A stretch of 11,678 nucleotides of DNA. Source: Goniomonas avonlea (taxonomy: Eukaryota > Cryptophyceae > Goniomonadida > Goniomonadaceae). The notes below the pieces were generated by a model, which worked only from the letters and a program-made list of their open reading frames with translations, ran no database searches and had not been told where the DNA came from. Of this stretch, positions 8,801 to 11,678 are shown piece by piece; positions within the stretch are counted from its first letter, which is position 1, and every line of letters starts with the position of its first letter. The stretch is taken from positions 1 to 11,678 of the forward strand of contig QUTJ01031426.1 of assembly GCA_003573635.1 (NCBI GenBank), given 5' to 3'. Made by a program: the position numbers and the translations under genes.

Positions 8801-9722
8801 ATCGTTGAAATCATGCACAGCGTTCACCCTTCTGCTAACGCCTGAGGCTCTGGACGTCAGGCAATCAGAATCGTCCGTACGCTGCCAACCGGACGATCGG
8901 GAATCTCCACCGCCGGGTATAACTGATTCTCTTAACACGACGAAATCCCAGCTAGATCGATTGTCGGGAGACTGTCGTTATGTATTTCTGTCACTCTTGG
9001 CAGTCGCCACATTTGTGTGGCTCACCTCAGATTGACTGGTCGCAGCGCTGGGGTGTCCCATTGTGCTCTGACTCCGTGTCTGTAACATTATTGAGAAGCT
9101 CTCACGGGCAGGACTGCTTCCACCATTACTGGCTGGGTATCGGAGTCATCCGAGATGCATTTACTGTTTATTGTGCCTGTTGTAAAAGGTCCTTGGATCC
9201 TCTGGTTTCGCCTGGTGTCCTTTTGAGTGACTCCCTAAAAGGTCCTTGGGTTCTCTGGTTCCGATTTGTCCAATTGTGGGATTTGAGTGACTCCCCCTGC
9301 TACCACAGCGTCCGGTTCGCGTTGTGACACGCAATCAACCAGTGGCGATAAGAGAGGAGGCGCCGCAGTGAACGTTGTACACAAACGCACGGTCCATACA
9401 GTCTTACACACGATGTGCTCTGGCGAACTTGGAAGGCGCCGTGGATTGGGTTTCTTCTCTGAGACCGGCGAGATGAGTAGAGTAGAGAGCTTTGCACAAC
9501 ATGCACCGTTGTCTCCTATCCCACACACTGTCTCTGATGCGCACACAGCACTGCTAACACCACACGCAAACAGACGTGCGCGTAGACACACGCACCAAAG
9601 TGTGACCAAACCTACCCCTCTCGCCGAGATGACGTTAATCCGCTGTGATGTATACCCGTTTCGGGTCGTCCGCCACAGTTCTTGTCGATTGCACACTCGG
9701 AGCGCTCCGATTTGCCTTTGCT
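8801..9722. other. 3' region of FAM76 and gene-free stretch
   Basis: No supported gene. The open frames at 8805-9035, 8980-9327 and 9287-9724 (plus) and 9235-9759 (minus) have no recognisable domain. An 8-bp inverted repeat (atcgtccg / cggacgat, 12-nt loop) lies at 8870-8897, about 70 nt after the FAM76 stop, and could form a 3' UTR hairpin. A two-copy direct repeat lies at 9184-9297 and is listed separately. Confidence 0.5.
9184..9297. repeat. Two-copy imperfect direct repeat (about 53-60 bp units)
   Basis: Unit 1 starts at 9184 and unit 2 at 9237. Both open with aaaaggtccttgg, share tctggtt, and close with ttgagtgactccc. The middles have diverged and unit 2 is about 7 nt longer. It is a local duplication of noncoding sequence; no terminal inverted repeats or coding capacity suggest a mobile element. 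Confidence 0.8.
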
Positions 9723-9724
9723 GA

Positions 9725-9790
9725 GGGGCGGGGGGGGCGCGGCCACGAGCCAGAATCATAAAAAGGGGGAGGCTTCATAAATATAAGACA
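9725..9790 (+). promoter_or_regulatory. Promoter-like island: G-rich GC box plus two TATA-like motifs
   Basis: A ggggcgggggggg run at 9725-9737 is followed by cataaaaag (9757-9765) and cataaatataag (9776-9787). This order (GC box then TATA, plus orientation) resembles a Pol II core promoter. None of the five genes lies where it would need this element. The nearest downstream ATG is at 9843, about 60 bp from the TATA-like motif. Similarity alone does not prove activity. Confidence 0.35.
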
Positions 9791-9842
9791 ATTCAGCCCG
9801 GCTGGCCTTGCAACTTGTTGGGAGGGCGGAGTGACCGGAGAG

Positions 9843-10070
9843 ATGGCCCAGCGGAGAGATTGGGCACCCAGCTGCGAACCGAAAGGTCAACCAAATTTAA
9901 ATTCGGTTTTGTTTCGGAGGACAGGAATGGGGTGGAAAGGAGGGTCAGGAACGGGGAGAGAAGGTGGAAAGGAGGGGGCAGGAATGGGGAGAGAAGGTGG
10001 AAAGGAGGGGGGCAGGAACGGGGAGAGAGGGGGGGGAGACAAGGTTTGCTGCCGATGGCGCACACGTTAA
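9843..10070 (+). CDS. Doubtful small ORF, Gly-rich, made by a purine minisatellite
   Basis: ATG at 9843, TAA at 10068-10070, 75 codons. The N-terminal 25 residues (MAQRRDWAPSCEPKGQ and onward) are of ordinary composition; the rest is Gly/Arg/Glu/Lys-rich (REGGKEG units) and simply translates the tandem repeat at 9922-10045. No homologous family is recognised. The only support is the promoter-like island 60 bp upstream. It could equally be noncoding; overlapping frames are also open because the repeat lacks stops. Confidence 0.15.
   Translation: MAQRRDWAPSCEPKGQPNLNSVLFRRTGMGWKGGSGTGREGGKEGAGMGREGGKEGGRNGERGGGDKVCCRWRTR
9922..10045 (+). repeat. Purine-rich minisatellite (24-34 bp units)
   Basis: Copies of a unit beginning caggaaYgggg start at 9922, 9946, 9979 and 10013. 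The two central copies share the body agagaaggtggaaaggagg. Almost every base is a purine on the plus strand, with many runs of three or more G, so G-quadruplex or triplex formation is possible (inference). Confidence 0.8.
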
Positions 10071-10341
10071 TGCGCACCAGGCGGGTACAGTACGGGGCGC
10101 TCTCTGCTATATCCAAGGCGACAACAGCAGCGACGCTATGGGCACTCAGGGTCGTCAGAGGCAGGAGACAGCCTCTGTTCCGTAGGCGAGTCAGCCACCG
10201 ACACTGGGCTGTCATCTCGGAGTGAGGACGAGGCCAACGACGATCGAAAGAGTTCCGCAACGTGAGCCACGACTGGAGCTCCAGCCAGGCCCGAGTCCTG
10301 ACGAAAAGGCAGCCGAAGTCAGTGCCAGGCACAGGCACAGG

Positions 10342-10394
10342 CGCACACGCACACACACACACGACAGGCACGCGCACAAACACACACGACACAG

Positions 10395-10428
<34 letters not shown>

Positions 10429-10495
10429 CGGCACCCCCCACGCGCGCACACACGCACACAGGCGACACACTCACTCACACACACCCACACATGAG
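10342..10495 (+). repeat. CA/TG microsatellite and degenerate flanks
   Basis: A pure (CA)16 lies at about 10396-10427 inside a wider imperfect CA-rich tract. It starts within about 20 nt of the lipase stop codon on the minus strand, so the lipase mRNA would carry a (UG)n tract in its 3' UTR unless cleavage falls before it. Confidence 0.9.
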
Positions 10496-10512
10496 ATAAT
10501 TGCGTGATCTCA
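10492..10512 (-). other. Short hairpin spanning the lipase stop codon
   Basis: On the minus strand TGAGAT (which includes the TGA stop at 10512-10510), a 9-nt loop, and ATCTCA form a perfect 6-bp inverted repeat, followed directly by the UG-rich tract. The stem is short and may be chance. Confidence 0.4.
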
Positions 10513-11479
10513 ACCAAGCACCTGAGGGTCATGGCACACAATCTGCACATGAGCACTCCAGCCCTGGAACTGTACTGGAATACGGGTCCAAGACAATTGG
10601 CACAGCCGTTGCAGAATACACGCTGCTCGTTGCGCCCTGTGCGGCAGTTCAGCCGCCAGCAACAAACACTCGGGCCATTCGAACCTGACGCCAGTGGGAT
10701 CAGCAACTCTGGATGTCGTAAAGGGCGCTACGTCAACAGAATCCAGATCCTTGGGACCATCGATCGGTGGAAACACACGGACTCGCTGCGGGTTTGTTGT
10801 CATACATGAGGACAAGCAACAAACCTGGCACCTCGTCGGCTCCGAGTGTTTGCAAAGCAGGAGCTGAATTCGTGACCAAGGATGTGCACGGGCCCACGAG
10901 AGGGTCACCCCTCAAATTTCCATAAACCACTCGCTTCTGAAACTTGCGCAGTGCTACTAGACAGGAATCCCGCGTAGACTCCACCAGAGTGTCATTTTCA
11001 AGGTTTACGTCAGCCGCCGTCCTCCCACGAAATACGGAAGCTATGCCACGAATTGGCATCAACATCTCTCGACCACCAAGGTGTGGAGTGGCCAATGTGA
11101 CAAAAAGCCCGCAACGGTGATTCTCGAAGAATCCCTGTTCTTCCAGTCGCCCGATCGCTTCACGAGCGATGAGACCCCCCATGCTATGCCCAACAAACGA
11201 AAGAGTGCCGCCGTCTGGGCACGGCGCAGTATCTTCGTTCATGATGAACTGCACGAGTCGGATGGCACACAAGTGAACGCCTTCATGTGTTGGCTGGTTT
11301 GCTACAAGCCTGCGAATGAGCCCACCAGAGCTTTCGTTCACAGCCGGACTATGAACACTAAAACCCTCTCGTTTCAAAGCACTCCCAAGATGATTGAGGT
11401 CACGAGGACTTCCATCGAGTCCATGAACTAGGATAACAACATGGACGCGCTGGTGGTCTCCTTCTGCGAGGTCTGTCAT
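10510..11479 (-). CDS. DUF676-type serine esterase/lipase (alpha/beta hydrolase)
   Basis: Exons 11479-10832 and 10785-10510 with a 46-nt GT-AG intron give 307 residues. HVVILVHGLDGSP (13-25) is the oxyanion-hole strand-loop. SFVGHSMGGLIAR (94-106) is the nucleophile elbow, with Ser99 as the catalytic serine. VVYGNLRGDPLVGPCTS (184-200) supplies the likely acid, Asp192. SWTRIPVQFQGWSAHVQIV (281-299), in exon 2, supplies the likely His295. Motif order and spacing fit the DUF676 lipase family. No signal peptide is evident, so a cytosolic or membrane-associated enzyme acting on lipid esters is inferred; the substrate is unknown. Unspliced reading stops early at 10733, removing the histidine. The ATG at 11479 has A at -3. 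An alternative first exon at 11567-11540 (28 nt) could splice to 11472 in phase and give 314 residues. The N-terminus before residue 13 is therefore uncertain. Confidence 0.88.
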
Positions 11480-11487
11480 CGTGGCAT
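11476..11487 (-). promoter_or_regulatory. Minimal upstream ORF overlapping the lipase start (ATGA overlap)
   Basis: In the minus strand 5' region ATG CCA CGA TGA encodes Met-Pro-Arg-stop. Its TGA overlaps the main ATG by two bases (ATGA). The upstream ATG has T at -3 (weak) and the main ATG has A at -3 (better), which fits leaky scanning or reinitiation. This matters only if transcripts include this segment unspliced. Confidence 0.35.
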
Positions 11488-11501
11488 GCAAGCTTTTTTA
11501 C

Positions 11502-11567
11502 TTCGATACCAGTTCGATACCGGTACCGGTAGACGTTACCTGGTTCCGATCTTGAGTCTTGAGTCAT
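11502..11567 (-). promoter_or_regulatory. Lipase upstream elements: 12-bp palindrome, direct repeats, AP-1-like site
   Basis: accggtaccggt at 11519-11530 is a perfect 12-bp palindrome. ttcgatacc occurs twice, at 11502-11510 and 11513-11521. A TGAGTCA heptamer (AP-1/bZIP-type) lies at 11560-11566. These lie 25-90 bp upstream of the lipase ATG. They could be promoter sites, or part of a 5' intron (11539-11473) in the alternative gene model. Confidence 0.35.
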
Positions 11568-11568
11568 G

Positions 11569-11571
<3 letters not shown>

Positions 11572-11636
<65 letters not shown>

Positions 11637-11677
11637 TCTCTCTCACACACAAACACACACACTCTCTCTCTCTCTCA
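11572..11677. repeat. Compound CT / CA microsatellite
   Basis: A CT tract runs from about 11572 to 11644 with one tccctc interruption, then a short CA tract (about 11644-11662), then CT to the right edge. On the lipase coding strand it reads as GA repeats about 95-200 bp upstream of the ATG. GA-repeat elements near promoters can affect nucleosome placement; no such role is shown here. Confidence 0.9.
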
Positions 11678-11678
11678 C

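Noticed and set aside
8870-8897. 8-bp inverted repeat after FAM76 as a histone-type 3' hairpin
   Set aside because: Loop and flanks do not match the histone stem-loop; FAM76 is not a histone gene, so it is noted only as a possible UTR hairpin.
9287-9724. 145-residue plus-strand ORF and 174-residue minus-strand ORF (9235-9759)
   Set aside because: They overlap each other, show no family motif, and lie in sequence with a noncoding duplication.
9793-10470. Minus-strand ORF rich in Cys/Val and Pro/Ser/Leu
   Set aside because: It is a translation of the CA microsatellite and the purine minisatellite; no start context or fold.
1-11678. Mobile element, provirus, CRISPR, defence or other novel multi-gene system
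   Set aside because: No transposase, reverse transcriptase, integrase, terminal repeats or direct-repeat/spacer array is visible; the five genes belong to ordinary eukaryotic families.

Overview
This looks like an intron-rich nuclear segment of a eukaryote. Five genes can be reconstructed from spliced reading frames. Together they have 28 GT-AG introns that I could place in the sequence, from 36 to 301 nt, with a median of about 49 nt. TGA and TAG both act as stops, so the standard code applies. The gene set (a KHDC4-like KH protein, FIS1, an FUBP-like KH protein, a FAM76 protein and a DUF676 lipase), the tiny introns and the dense packing suggest a unicellular protist, perhaps a relative of animals such as a choanoflagellate or other holozoan. 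I cannot fix the lineage from sequence alone.

Layout: (1) 1-2204, minus strand: a KHDC4/BLOM7-type splicing-related protein with an Arg-Asp-rich N-terminus, two KH-like folds and a Met/Pro/Gln/Gly-rich tail that runs off the left edge. (2) 2205-2305: a 101-bp shared 5' region. (3) 2306-3020, plus strand: FIS1, the mitochondrial and peroxisomal tail-anchored fission adaptor. (4) 3021-4329: no recognisable gene; it lies between two convergent 3' ends. (5) 4330-6967, minus strand: a 608-aa two-KH protein with a GGY-rich N-terminal tail and a GQQQGGY-repeat C-terminal tail. (6) 6968-7093: a 126-bp shared 5' region. (7) 7094-8800, plus strand: a FAM76-family protein with eight CxxC pairs and a coiled coil. 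(8) 8801-10509: no confident gene; it holds a two-copy direct repeat, a GC-box/TATA-like island, a purine-rich minisatellite with a doubtful small ORF, and a CA microsatellite. (9) 10510-11479, minus strand: a DUF676-type serine esterase/lipase with its Ser-Asp-His triad. (10) 11480-11678: its 5' region, with a 12-bp palindrome and long CT/CA microsatellites.

The genes alternate in strand, giving two tight divergent pairs and two convergent pairs with 1.3-1.7 kb gaps. Three of the five (KHDC4-like, FUBP-like, FAM76) belong to families tied to nuclear RNA processing or nuclear speckles. I found no mobile element, CRISPR array, viral gene, tRNA or rRNA, and no evidence for a new multi-gene system. 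The most interesting items are the two chemically different low-complexity tails on the two-KH protein, the stop-free 3n first introns in three genes, the promoter-like island in an otherwise gene-free gap, and the two possible starts of the lipase.
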